Positions 15,376 through 23,240 are shown, counted from the first letter of the stretch. The stretch is DNA of 26,025 bases from an uncultured Fretibacterium sp. (GCF_938040765.1 NZ_CALIAA010000266.1:1-26025), one strand, 5' to 3'. Translations and numbers: made by a program. Notes: generated from the sequence alone by a model not told the origin.

Positions 15376-15414
15376 GAAAGAACGGCGGAGCCCTTAAAGA
15401 GCTCCGCCGTTCTT
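15376..15414 (-). terminator. Rho-independent terminator of the CsgG/FlgT-like operon
   Basis: An exact 14-bp stem (15378-15391 with 15401-15414) around a 9-base loop lies 38 bases beyond the stop of the last CsgG-domain gene. Read on the minus strand it ends in GTTCTTTC. It agrees at 34 of 39 aligned positions, loop included, with the terminator at 7712-7750, which lies in the opposite orientation. It separates the exported-protein operon from the NifH-like operon downstream on the same strand. Confidence 0.85.
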
Positions 15415-15452
15415 CGATGGGAAATACCTCGCCCGCTAGCAGGGGGAGTGAA

Positions 15453-16892
15453 TTACTTTTTCAGGGTCTTCGACTTGAAATCCTGGGCTGGCTTGTAGTC
15501 CGGGTTGATCGCCAGCGCCTTGTCGATCCACTGGAGCGCCTCGTCCGTCTTCTTCAACTTGTGCGCGGAGACCCCCGCCCAGTAGGCCGAGAGGTAGTTG
15601 ACGGAGGGGTGTGCATCCGCCGCTTTGGAGAATTCCGCGTAGGCGTCCTTGTACTTGCCGTTATTGAACTTGTTGTAGGCGTTGCGCTGCATGATCCCCA
15701 GGAGGTTCTTGTCCCCGCCCGAGATGGCGTAGGTCTCGATGACCTTGGCGTCCGTGGACTGGTTGGGGTCGAGCCCCGGAATGACCTTGGCCTCGCCCGC
15801 CGCCGGCTTCTCGTCCGGCTTGGGCTGCTCCGTGACGGTTGCCGGAGACGGAGTCTCGGTGTTTGCATTCGGGGTGTCCGAGGCCGTCGGGGCGGCCTGG
15901 GGTTCCGCGCCGTCCTTGGGGGCGTCTCCGAATATCTGCTCGAAGGTCCCGCTGGAGGCGGCGGGACGGGAGCTGGCGAATTTGAGGGACTTGATCATCC
16001 TGCTGCTGATCGGCTCGACCTTGTCCCCGCGGCGGACCAGGGAGGCCTTGCCCCCCTTGACGAACGTGCAGTTGCTGTAGGTGGACGTGGCCTCGCGGAC
16101 CTTGAGCACGGCGAGGGCCAGGCGCTCCTGCCCGATGGTCTCGCCGTTCATGCCGAGGATCGTCTTGCCGTCGGCGTAGACCAGATACAGCGCCCCTTCC
16201 TTGGCGCCCATGGAGGAGCCGATGTCGATCGTTACCTCCTTGTCGGCCACCGCGACGACGTGCGAGCTCTCCCCGCCGAGCGTGCCTCGGATGCGGGCCG
16301 CCAGGCGCGTCACCGAGTCCGAGATAGCGCGGCCCTCCAGGCCGTCGAAGGTGCCCTCCGCCAGGACCGCTCCGCCCAGGTAGAGGCCGGAGACCTCGTT
16401 GGAGGAGTAGCCCGTCTCGGAGAACGCCAGCCTGATCTCGGCCGTCGAGGTGTCCACGATGCGGACGTCGATGGTGGCCTGCGCCTCCTCCGACCCGCTC
16501 GCGATGCCGATGCTGCCGAAGAGGGGGATCGCCCCTCCCGAGGCCTTCTTACTCAGCTCCGTGACCGCGCCCAGAAGGATGTACTGCACGCCGGCGACGC
16601 GCCCCACCTCGGCCGCCGTGCTGGCGTCCACAAGCCCCGACTGTCCCAGTCGGATCTCCTTGCCCACCTTGTCCAGCTGCTCCCGCTCGATCACCGCGAT
16701 GGACCGCGAGCTCGCGAGGGCGCGGGTCATCAGGTCCATGACGGCGTTGGCCTGCTGCTGCGACACGCCGGACGCCTTGCTCTCGAACTGGAAGACGCCG
16801 ATCCGCACCTTTTCCTCCCCTGCCCAGGAGGGAAGGACAAACAGGGTCAGGGCAAACAACCACGCCAACACAACGCTCTTACGCACCCTCAT
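15453..16892 (-). CDS. CsgG-domain exported protein with C-terminal TPR-like repeats
   Basis: A 479-residue exported protein. A signal peptide (cut likely after LPSWA, residue 24) precedes a CsgG-type domain: VRIGVFQFES, VIEREQLDKVGKEIRLGQSG and GVQYILLGAVTEL in the order of CsgG/HfaB-like proteins. A low-complexity Pro/Thr/Glu linker (about 330-380) leads to TPR-like helices (NAYNKFNNGKYKDAYAEFSK; EALQWIDKALAINPDYKPA). There is no lipobox, so unlike CsgG itself it is probably not a lipoprotein pore; a periplasmic or surface role is inferred. It is a paralog of the protein at 16944-17594. ATG 16892 has GGAGG upstream at 16904-16908; longer forms are possible in frame but lack support. It is the last gene of the six-gene operon, followed by the terminator at 15376-15414. 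Confidence 0.88.
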   Translation of the reverse strand: MRVRKSVVLAWLFALTLFVLPSWAGEEKVRIGVFQFESKASGVSQQQANAVMDLMTRALASSRSIAVIEREQLDKVGKEIRLGQSGLVDASTAAEVGRVAGVQYILLGAVTELSKKASGGAIPLFGSIGIASGSEEAQATIDVRIVDTSTAEIRLAFSETGYSSNEVSGLYLGGAVLAEGTFDGLEGRAISDSVTRLAARIRGTLGGESSHVVAVADKEVTIDIGSSMGAKEGALYLVYADGKTILGMNGETIGQERLALAVLKVREATSTYSNCTFVKGGKASLVRRGDKVEPISSRMIKSLKFASSRPAASSGTFEQIFGDAPKDGAEPQAAPTASDTPNANTETPSPATVTEQPKPDEKPAAGEAKVIPGLDPNQSTDAKVIETYAISGGDKNLLGIMQRNAYNKFNNGKYKDAYAEFSKAADAHPSVNYLSAYWAGVSAHKLKKTDEALQWIDKALAINPDYKPAQDFKSKTLKK

Positions 16893-16943
16893 AATCAAAA
16901 GCACCTCCGCTTTTTTGTTCGGACACTCCATGGCTCCATGCCG

Positions 16944-17594
16944 TCAATCGAGGCGCAGGCCCCTCATGCTCTCCACGTGCTTCATCACGGCCTTCCGGGT
17001 CGCCGCGGCCAGGATGCCGTTGATCTTCCCCGCACCGAACCCGCCGTACTTGGTGACGAGGCCGCCCAGCGTCTGGTTGGAGGCCCCGCGCTCCGCGGCC
17101 GCGTAGGCCACCTCGCCCGTCTCGTTGTTGATGATGCGGATGTCGAGCGTCACGTAGGCCGTGTTGGAGGCTCCTCCGACCCCTCCGATCCCGGGGATGG
17201 GGACGGCTCCTCCCGCCGCCTTGTAGTGGTACTCCGTGACGGCCCCCGTCATGGAGTACTGCGCCCCCTTGATCTTGCCGAGCTCCGGGGCCGTGGACTC
17301 GTCCATGAGTCCCGATTGGCTCAGCCGAATCTCCTCCCCGACGTAGTGCAGCTTCTCGCGCTCCACCAGGGTGAAGAGCCCCGCCTCGTAGAGCTCGGTC
17401 GTCATCATCTCGGTTATGGCGGAGGCGGGAATGTCGCCCCCCGCCTTGTTCTCGAACTCCCGAACCGCCAGGCGCGGTTTTTCCCGCGCCGCGGCGGCGC
17501 CCGCCAGGGCGAGGGATATTACCAGGACTGCCAGGGTCGCCAAGATTGCCGGAATGGATAAAATACCCCGGCGCAGGCCATGCTCTCGTCTCAT
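16944..17594 (-). CDS. CsgG-domain exported protein (short paralog)
   Basis: A 216-residue exported protein with a long N-terminal signal segment (about 10-36, ending AGAAAA) and a single CsgG-type domain. The motifs VREFENKAGG, LVEREKLHYVGEEIRLSQSG and GAQYSMTGAVTEYHYKA align with the longer paralog at 15453-16892; it lacks the linker and TPR-like tail. No lipobox. ATG 17594 has GGAGG at 17602-17606 with 7-base spacing, and that ribosome site overlaps the stop of the upstream gene. CsgG proteins form outer-membrane export channels for curli in other bacteria, but curli genes are absent; a structural role in an envelope complex is an inference. Confidence 0.88.
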   Translation of the reverse strand: MRREHGLRRGILSIPAILATLAVLVISLALAGAAAAREKPRLAVREFENKAGGDIPASAITEMMTTELYEAGLFTLVEREKLHYVGEEIRLSQSGLMDESTAPELGKIKGAQYSMTGAVTEYHYKAAGGAVPIPGIGGVGGASNTAYVTLDIRIINNETGEVAYAAAERGASNQTLGGLVTKYGGFGAGKINGILAAATRKAVMKHVESMRGLRLD

Positions 17595-17605
17595 GGCGGG
17601 GCCTC

Positions 17606-18133
17606 CTATTCCGTCATCCTTTTGACGGCCAGGGCGGCGGCGGCCTCGAGGGACTTCTGTTTGGCCTCCGATGGAGTGTAGCCCACCTGCTTGCCCGCCA
17701 CGGTGTCGGCGTAGATCTGGCTCCCGTTCGACGCCGTCACCATGACGGCGACGGAGGATGTGCCCGTGTAAAGCTGAAACTCGTTCAGCACGGGGCTTCC
17801 CGCCTCCACCTGAGCCGTGATCATGGTGCTGAACCCGTACTGCCTGCCCAGCTTCATGATGGCGTCCACATTGCCGTCCAGCGCCAGGGCCGCGGCCTTG
17901 CTGCGCCGGATGGCCTCCAGCTTCTTGGGGTCCACCACCTTGTACCCCTTGGCGAGGAGCTGGCGCGTGAAGACCGAGGCCGTCTGTGCCGCCTCCTGGG
18001 CGGAGGCGCTCTTGACCAGCACGGCGATCGACCCGTTGGGCAGCGCCGCGTGCGCGGCCCCCGGCGTCAGATGGAAAAACAACCCCAGGACGAGGACGAG
18101 CCCCGCCCGACAACATTTCGATACCACCGACAT
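17606..18133 (-). CDS. Small exported protein of unknown function in the CsgG/FlgT operon
   Basis: A 175-residue exported protein with a signal peptide ending near AAHA (residue 29) and one globular domain: GSIAVLVKSAS, LLAKGYKVVDPKKLEAI and YGFSTMITAQVEAGSP. The alternation of strands and helices resembles the CsgG/FlgT-middle (TolB-like) fold, but the match is only by look. ATG 18133 has AAGGAGG only two bases upstream; GTG 18127 would have eight-base spacing and is a credible alternative start. It lies 11 bases before the short CsgG-domain gene and 104 bases after the preceding gene, the widest gap in the operon, with no clear promoter. Function is not known. Confidence 0.82.
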   Translation of the reverse strand: MSVVSKCCRAGLVLVLGLFFHLTPGAAHAALPNGSIAVLVKSASAQEAAQTASVFTRQLLAKGYKVVDPKKLEAIRRSKAAALALDGNVDAIMKLGRQYGFSTMITAQVEAGSPVLNEFQLYTGTSSVAVMVTASNGSQIYADTVAGKQVGYTPSEAKQKSLEAAAALAVKRMTE

Positions 18134-18237
18134 CTCCTCCTTGAAGAGTTTGAAGAATTTTCAGGGAAACACTGATTTAAGGAAACGCTTTACAGGACCA
18201 CAGCCGGGACCGCCGCGTATGCTCGAAAGAAGCTGTC

Positions 18238-18708
18238 CTATTTCAGGTGCAGCCGCTTCATCTCGCCCGCCACGTAGGCCTCCCCGCGCTTGCCGAGCAG
18301 ACGGGAGAGCGCCGTCTCGACCTCGATAAAGTACAGCCCGCCCTCGATCCTCTCGGTCAGGATCCGTACCGGAGGGACGGGGCCCGCGAGCCACAGCGCC
18401 CGTCCCCGGAGCTCCGGGTCCGCCAGGATGCGCTGGCGCAGCGACAGCAGGCCGCGGCGCGCATCCGTCAGGGCCGCCCGGCGCGCCAGAAGCCTGCCCT
18501 GGGCCGTGTTCTGCACCACGCGTCCCACGCCCCGTACGAAGGCGCGGTTCTCCTGCCAATCGGCATAGAGGCTCTCCTCCGTCATCTGAAGCAGGTCCTC
18601 CGTCGTCGCCGGGACGGGTTCGGCCAGGGGCGCCGCCAGCCCCGGGGCGCAGAGACAAAAGCACAGGACGGAGGCGGAAATCCCCAGCATGCGCCGCAGG
18701 CCCGTCAT
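18238..18708 (-). CDS. Small exported LPP20-like protein
   Basis: A 156-residue exported protein with a signal peptide (cut likely after PGLA, residue 25) and a small domain. The segment NTAQGRLLARRAALTDARRGLL has the AxxxAxxDAxRxLL pattern of the LPP20/FlgP-like fold and resembles AQGKALARRGATLDLQRNLL in the protein at 19948-21576 of the same operon. The C-terminus has LSRLLGKRGEAYVAGEMKRL, helical. LPP20-type domains occur in flagellar and envelope-associated exported proteins, often with FlgT-like partners. It begins in an ATGA overlap with the FlgT-like gene, which implies translational coupling and possibly a complex. Precise function is unknown. Confidence 0.8.
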   Translation of the reverse strand: MTGLRRMLGISASVLCFCLCAPGLAAPLAEPVPATTEDLLQMTEESLYADWQENRAFVRGVGRVVQNTAQGRLLARRAALTDARRGLLSLRQRILADPELRGRALWLAGPVPPVRILTERIEGGLYFIEVETALSRLLGKRGEAYVAGEMKRLHLK

Positions 18709-19937
18709 GGCGCGGGGACCTCCGCACCGCGGCCCTCGACCAGCGAACCGGAGACCCCGTCGATCTCACAGCCCCTGTCCGACAGGATCGAGGCCAGGTC
18801 CTCCGCCGTCTTGTCCGAGACGACGTCCAGCTCCAGCTCGCCCTTGCGGAACTGCCTCTGGTAGACGCCGGTCACGCCCTCGATGCCCGAGAGCTCCTCC
18901 TTGAGGGCCTTCACATCCTTGAAGGCGACGCCGGTCAGCTTGATCTTGACCGTCCGCCCGGGGATGCCCCCGGCCGAGCCCGAGATCAGCGCGTAGGCGA
19001 TCTTGTTCACCAGGCTCTTGCCCGCGCGGCTGGCCCCCGGTTTCAGTCCCTTGACGGCCCCGTCCTCGAGGGAGGTGCCCTTCTGCTTTTCCTCGTAGGT
19101 GTCGGAGCCGAGCTGATAGGCCGACGCGGCCAGAACCGCCTTGAGCTGCACGGTGCTGCGCACCCCGTAGATGCGGACGCCGCTTATCTTTTGATCCGCA
19201 TAGGAGCTGGCGTAGGCCTTGCCGTAGATCAGGACGTCCGCCTGGAAGTCGCGGGCGATCTCCCTCAGTTTCTCGGGGTCATCCGCGCTCCGCGCCGCGG
19301 CCAGGTCGATATCCTTCAGCGTCCCGGCCTGGGTGGCGTCGACCAGCAGGTACCCCGCCTTCTCGAAGACCCGCAGGACCTCGCTCTCCGCCGTGGAGAG
19401 GAAGGAGGGCTTGTCTCCGATCCGCTCGTCGAGCAGGACCATGATCCTCGGGTTGCCCAGCGCATCGATGACCGCCGGACCAAGCACCCCATCCAGGGCC
19501 GCCTCGGCCACGTCGCAGACCGCGGACAGGTGCAGCAAGCCGTCGGAGTCCTCCCACTCCCTTTGAATATCCATCCTCTTGACGATCCCCTGGGACTGGG
19601 AGAAGACCTTGTCCTTCACCACCTCGAAGTTCTTCATCTCCGTGATGCCGGTGACGTAGGCGCCCAGGGCCTTCTCCAGGGCCTCGCGCATGACGGAGCG
19701 CTTGGCGTCCTCCCGGGCCTTGTTCTTCGCCCCGTCGACGATGGGGGCGTAGCCCTCCGCCTCGACCGTGATGAACTTTCCCGCCGCCGGCTTGGGGGCG
19801 GCCTTCTTCGCGGCCCATGCCTCGTCCGGAACGAGTCCCGCCGTCAGGGCGAGGAGAATAAGGCACAGCGCCGCCATTCCGAAGGCCCCTCCTTTCCGGA
19901 GGGGCCGAACCGCATCGAATCCCGCAGCTTTTCTCAT
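18705..19937 (-). CDS. FlgT-like exported protein
   Basis: A 410-residue exported protein with an N-terminal signal segment (about 18-42, ending EAWA). The first domain has AEGYAPIVDGAKNKAREDAKR, the FlgT N-terminal-type pattern in which a run of A/R-rich helices follows a short strand. The middle domain (about 165-300: IMVLLDERIG, GYLLVDATQ, QADVLIYGKAYA) has the look of the CsgG/TolB-like fold. The end has two small alpha/beta halves (KIKLTGVAFKDVKALKEEL). In Vibrio FlgT builds the flagellar basal H ring; no flagellar gene is in the window, so a more general outer-membrane scaffold is possible. Start ATG 19937 is 10 bases after the upstream stop; the ribosome site is weak. Confidence 0.82.
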   Translation of the reverse strand: MRKAAGFDAVRPLRKGGAFGMAALCLILLALTAGLVPDEAWAAKKAAPKPAAGKFITVEAEGYAPIVDGAKNKAREDAKRSVMREALEKALGAYVTGITEMKNFEVVKDKVFSQSQGIVKRMDIQREWEDSDGLLHLSAVCDVAEAALDGVLGPAVIDALGNPRIMVLLDERIGDKPSFLSTAESEVLRVFEKAGYLLVDATQAGTLKDIDLAAARSADDPEKLREIARDFQADVLIYGKAYASSYADQKISGVRIYGVRSTVQLKAVLAASAYQLGSDTYEEKQKGTSLEDGAVKGLKPGASRAGKSLVNKIAYALISGSAGGIPGRTVKIKLTGVAFKDVKALKEELSGIEGVTGVYQRQFRKGELELDVVSDKTAEDLASILSDRGCEIDGVSGSLVEGRGAEVPAP

Positions 19938-19947
19938 CGAACGGCGC

Positions 19948-21576
19948 CTACTTGGAGACCACGATCACTTTGCAGTCCTTGCGGAAGTCGTAGGAACTGC
20001 CCCGGACCTTCGCGGCCACGGCGTTGCTGACGACGATGTCCACGTTTCCGTTCTTCAGCTTCAGCGCCTTGGCGACGATCGGGTTGCCGGCGACGTGGAC
20101 CTCGCCCTTCGCGTAGTTGATGTTGTTGTAGTAGGCGCAGAGCCCGGACTGGAGGAAGCGGTCGTAATCCACGAACTCCATGCCGTATACGGGCTTGCCC
20201 GACTCGTCCAGAACGCGGAAGCTCATCGAGGGCACCAGCGGAAGGTGACGGGCGTCGATGACGAGCCCCGTGTAGCGGCCGGCCGACTTCTTGGGCTTGG
20301 GCTCCTTGTACGTCTTGTCGACCGGGATCTTCGGAGCCACGACGGCCCGGACCGGGGGCAGCTTGATCCGACCGGTGACCGTATAGGCCTCCCCGTCCCA
20401 CTCGCCGCGCATGACCTCCACGTTCTTGATGATGCCGGAGATCTCCGAGCGCACGCGGTCCTCGGCCATGAAATCGTTCATCGTTGTCTGTGCGTCGATC
20501 TGGACTCCCTTCATGAACTCCAGGAGGTTGCGCTGAAGGTCCAGGGTCGCGCCCCTGCGCGCAAGCGCCTTGCCCTGCGCCCCCTTCATCCCCGTGGGGG
20601 CCACCGCCATGCCCGTGGCCTCGATGTAGTTCTCCGTCCAGTTCATCAGGCCGTTTTCCTTCTTGACGACGACCGCTCCCGGCCCGTTCACGTCGGGTAC
20701 GGCAATCGGCGCCTCGGCGACCACGGGCGCCTTGTCCATCAGGGCGATCTCCTTGTTCTGAAGAGCCGCCTCCTTCTCGGTCAGGGCGGCCTCCTTCTTT
20801 TTCAGCTCGGCCTCACGCTCCGCCAGGTCCGCCTCGCGTTTCTCGGCCAAGGCCGCTTCCCTCTTCTTCAGATCCTCCTCGCGGGCGGCGAGCTCCGCGG
20901 ACGACTCGGAGGATGCCTTGCTCTGCCTCTCCAGTTCGGTCTCGCGGGCCGTAAGGGCGGCTTCCTTATCCTTCATCGCCGCCTCGCGCTCCGCAAGCTC
21001 CGCGGACGAGGCGATGGAGACCTTGTCCTGGTTCGCCAGCTCGGCCTCGCGTGTCGTGAGGGCCGACTCCCTCTTGGCCAGCTCCGCCTCCCGTGCCGCG
21101 AGCTCCGCGGACGACGCCGAGGCGGACTTGCCCTGATTCGCCAGCTCGGCCTCACGCTCCGCCAGGGCCGCCTCCCGTTTGGCCAGCTCCGCCTCCCGTT
21201 CCGCAACCTCCACGGAGGATGCGGAGGATGCCTTGTCCTGCTTCACCAGGTCGGCCTCCCGTTCCGCAAGGGCCGCCTCGCGTCGCGCCAAGTCGGCCTC
21301 GCGCTCCGCAAGCTGCGCGGACAGGGCGGCGTTGCCCCGTTCGTCCGAAGCGGACCCGGCCTCCGTCTTCGACGGGGCGGGCTTTTCCTCATTCTCCTTG
21401 ATCTCGGCGGCCTCGCCGTCGAAAGTCGCCTTTTCCTCGTCGGAGGACTCGGTCTGGGGGACGGATGCCACCAGGACATTCTCCGCCGCCGGGCCGATAT
21501 CCGCCCTCGCGTCCCAGGGGGCGGGAAAAGCCGAAAAGCCGGCCAACACAAGGGAAACCATGAACATCTTCAACAT
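19948..21576 (-). CDS. Exported protein with heptad-repeat coiled coil and LPP20-like C-terminal domain
   Basis: A 542-residue exported protein. After a signal peptide (about 1-25, ending ARA), an acidic segment leads to an alanine/glutamate/arginine coiled coil at 87-282. It contains four 35-residue units (87-121, 122-156, 157-191, 192-226), each five heptads ending in a Ser-rich heptad such as KASSASS, then a longer, less regular fifth part with one extra residue at AEKREAD. The C-terminal 230 residues are globular: MNWTENYIEATGMAV and AQGKALARRGATLDLQRNLL match the LPP20-like pattern. The coiled coil would be about 28 nm long if fully extended. It is the first gene of the six-gene operon; ATG 21576 has AGGAGG 11 bases upstream. 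A periplasmic spacer or scaffold role is an inference. Confidence 0.85.
   Translation of the reverse strand: MLKMFMVSLVLAGFSAFPAPWDARADIGPAAENVLVASVPQTESSDEEKATFDGEAAEIKENEEKPAPSKTEAGSASDERGNAALSAQLAEREADLARREAALAEREADLVKQDKASSASSVEVAEREAELAKREAALAEREAELANQGKSASASSAELAAREAELAKRESALTTREAELANQDKVSIASSAELAEREAAMKDKEAALTARETELERQSKASSESSAELAAREEDLKKREAALAEKREADLAEREAELKKKEAALTEKEAALQNKEIALMDKAPVVAEAPIAVPDVNGPGAVVVKKENGLMNWTENYIEATGMAVAPTGMKGAQGKALARRGATLDLQRNLLEFMKGVQIDAQTTMNDFMAEDRVRSEISGIIKNVEVMRGEWDGEAYTVTGRIKLPPVRAVVAPKIPVDKTYKEPKPKKSAGRYTGLVIDARHLPLVPSMSFRVLDESGKPVYGMEFVDYDRFLQSGLCAYYNNINYAKGEVHVAGNPIVAKALKLKNGNVDIVVSNAVAAKVRGSSYDFRKDCKVIVVSK
20899..21318 (-). repeat. Four tandem 105-bp coding repeats (35-residue heptad units)
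   Basis: Within the coiled-coil gene four units of exactly 105 bases encode 35 residues each, made of AELAxRE-type heptads and a serine-rich closing heptad. The four units differ at scattered positions at both protein and DNA level, so they are older than a recent slippage event. A fifth, diverged copy follows to about 20731. Their regular length suggests unit-wise gain or loss could tune the length of the rod between strains. Confidence 0.85.
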
Positions 21577-21651
21577 AATGCCAATCCCCTCCTGTCAAAA
21601 TGGAAATACGGCACACAGTCGGATGCTGCAGCCTCTTCTGTCCCGCCCCGT

Positions 21652-21680
21652 ATTTTATAGTGTTGGGGTGCTTCGCACAA
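21652..21680 (-). promoter_or_regulatory. Probable promoter of the CsgG/FlgT-like operon
   Basis: On the minus strand TTGTGC (plus positions 21675-21680) and TAAAAT (21652-21657) are separated by 17 bases, about 75 bases before the coiled-coil gene. The overlapping TATAAA (21654-21659) offers an alternative -10. A second element, the inverted repeat GTGGGA-TT-TCCCAC at 21725-21738, lies upstream and might be an operator. Confidence 0.45.
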
Positions 21681-21724
21681 ATGCGTTTGATCCTCTTTCG
21701 CGTCGAAATGGGATGGTTTTGAGG

Positions 21725-21738
21725 GTGGGATTTCCCAC
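21725..21738. other. Short inverted repeat, possible operator
   Basis: GTGGGA (21725-21730) and TCCCAC (21733-21738) form a perfect 6-bp inverted repeat with a 2-base spacer in the gap between the unknown gene (stop at 21748-21750) and the coiled-coil operon. No T-run follows on either strand, so it is not a typical terminator. A binding site for a dimeric regulator is possible; no evidence links it to a named protein. Confidence 0.35.
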
Positions 21739-21747
21739 TCGCCCGGG

Positions 21748-22914
21748 TCAGATCAGTCCGGCGAAGGGGGAGACGTAAAGCGCCACGTCGTCGTACCAGT
21801 TCCGGAACTGCCGGGCCCAGGCCAGCTGCACGACGGAGAAGAAATCGTCCGGCGGGCCCCCCAGGGTGTCGTGCAGGAGGGCCTGCTCGTAGATCTCCGT
21901 CGGGAAACTGTAGACCAGCTCGCCCTTATGGCGCAGGGTCGCCGCCTTGGGCTTGCAGCCCAGGGCCATCCGCCCCCGCTCGTCGTCGAAGAACGTCACG
22001 GAGTAGGAGACGTCCCCCAGGGTCCCGTCCGGGAAGGTCAGTCGGCGTTTGCGTTCGTACCCCTGCTCCTGCAGCTCCTTGTCGCTGTCCATGGAGATGC
22101 GTTCCTCGATCCTGTCCACGGCGTCGAAGTGCCGTATGAAGGCCGCCAGCTTGCATCCCAGCCCCATGAGGCGGGGGTCCCGCAGCGTGAAGGAAACTTT
22201 TCCGGGCTCCGCAGGTTTGGGGAGGCCCGGCGTCTCGGGGGGCTCCTCTCCCCGCCAGAGCAGGTCGACGAAGTCCGATCCGTCCGCCTGGCAGAAGGAG
22301 AAGCCCAACAGCATGGCCGTGGCGGCTATCCGAACCGGGCTGTGCCAGCGCGCCGGTCGTGCGCCCGCCAGCTGACGCACGGCCCCGGTCTTGATAAGGT
22401 GGTCCGCCGTGCGTTCGTCGTTCCGTATCTCGAGCTTCGCCGACAGGGCCTGCCCTTCCTCGGGGGAGAGGGGAAAGAAGGGGCGGAACCTCCCCCTCTT
22501 TTTGTCCTCCTCCGTGAAGTCGGCGATCCAGAGCGAGGACCGCCTCTCCTCGGACAGAAGGTGCAGTTCCCCCCTGTCCGTAACGATCTCCGGTGCGTGG
22601 AGGACCTTTTCGAGGTCGATGGAAAATTTCCAGAGCCTGGGGCGGAACGCCGTGTACACGGCGTACTCGGAAAGGATGCGCTGCAGGAGGGGGACAAGGT
22701 CCGCGATCTCGTAGCTGAAGCTCTCCGTCCTCTTCTTCCCCTGGACGGCGAGCTTGCGCTCCCGATTCTCCATCCCTGAAAGGTGAATCAGTTTTCTGGA
22801 GTTTTTGTTCTTGTTGAGGACAACGAGACGGGGGGAGAGCCCCTTGGTCCATATCTGAAGCGCGATGTTTTCATCCACGTCGCAGCTGCTGACGATTTCC
22901 CCCTTGTCGTCCAT
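21748..22914 (-). CDS. Unrecognised cytoplasmic protein, 388 residues
   Basis: I do not recognise this protein. It has no signal peptide and no clear membrane span apart from a modest hydrophobic stretch (AATAMLLGFSFC). Charged, well-mixed composition suggests a soluble protein, with likely beta-rich parts (LVVLNKNKNSRKLIHL; FPDGTLGDVSYSVTFFDDE). Start: ATG 22914 (MDDKGEIVSS) has AAGGGG nine bases upstream. ATG 22923 has the same run directly adjacent. An open frame continues to 23196 but crosses an A/T-rich tract with poor coding character, so it is rejected. The gene lies between the exported-protein operon and the LuxR-type regulator, on the same strand as both; it may be a regulated target or a lineage-specific gene. 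Confidence 0.72.
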   Translation of the reverse strand: MDDKGEIVSSCDVDENIALQIWTKGLSPRLVVLNKNKNSRKLIHLSGMENRERKLAVQGKKRTESFSYEIADLVPLLQRILSEYAVYTAFRPRLWKFSIDLEKVLHAPEIVTDRGELHLLSEERRSSLWIADFTEEDKKRGRFRPFFPLSPEEGQALSAKLEIRNDERTADHLIKTGAVRQLAGARPARWHSPVRIAATAMLLGFSFCQADGSDFVDLLWRGEEPPETPGLPKPAEPGKVSFTLRDPRLMGLGCKLAAFIRHFDAVDRIEERISMDSDKELQEQGYERKRRLTFPDGTLGDVSYSVTFFDDERGRMALGCKPKAATLRHKGELVYSFPTEIYEQALLHDTLGGPPDDFFSVVQLAWARQFRNWYDDVALYVSPFAGLI

Positions 22915-23240
22915 CCGCACCATCCCCTTGCGCCCTCGGCCGTCCCCGTCGGGAGGCCGATCGGGTTCGGAACGAGTCCATAGTTTCCTCCAGTGTAACA
23001 TAAAAAAAGAAGAAAAATTTCGGGTGTTGCTGACCTTCGCCAAAAAAGTTCCGTTCGATGACTTTGAGGGGAAAAAGTGTGGGGCAGTACTTGAAGGCAA
23101 GGAGTTCCTCTCTCTCATTCGAACCGCCAAGTCGTGAACGAGGGCACGCAGTTCCGGGGGATCCAGGACGGTGATGTATGAGGCGGCGGACAGCACTTGG
23201 TGCGCTGCGTTCCGAAGATCCGGGACGTGGGCCTAGCGCT
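22915..23240. other. 326-base gap between unknown gene and regulator; no gene seen
   Basis: The gap between the LuxR-type gene stop and the start of the next minus-strand gene. It contains an A/T-rich stretch with a poly-A/poly-T tract around 23001-23020, atypical for this GC-rich DNA, likely holding the promoter of the gene at 21748-22914, although no well-spaced pair of boxes is clear. There is no obvious hairpin with a T-run after the LuxR stop. Open frames across it have unlikely composition (for example a run of phenylalanines), so I call no gene. Confidence 0.5.

Noticed and set aside
18134..18237. Internal promoter in the 104-base gap of the exported-protein operon
   Set aside because: I see no -35/-10 pair with good spacing on the minus strand, and no terminator before it.
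20899..21318. CRISPR-like array because of regular 105-bp repeats
   Set aside because: The repeats are contiguous, in frame, and encode heptads; there are no unique spacers and no cas genes.
22915..23196. N-terminal extension of the unknown protein to ATG 23196
   Set aside because: The extension crosses an A/T-rich tract encoding FSSFF-like runs, with no ribosome site at the upstream ATG codons; AAGGGG fits ATG 22914.
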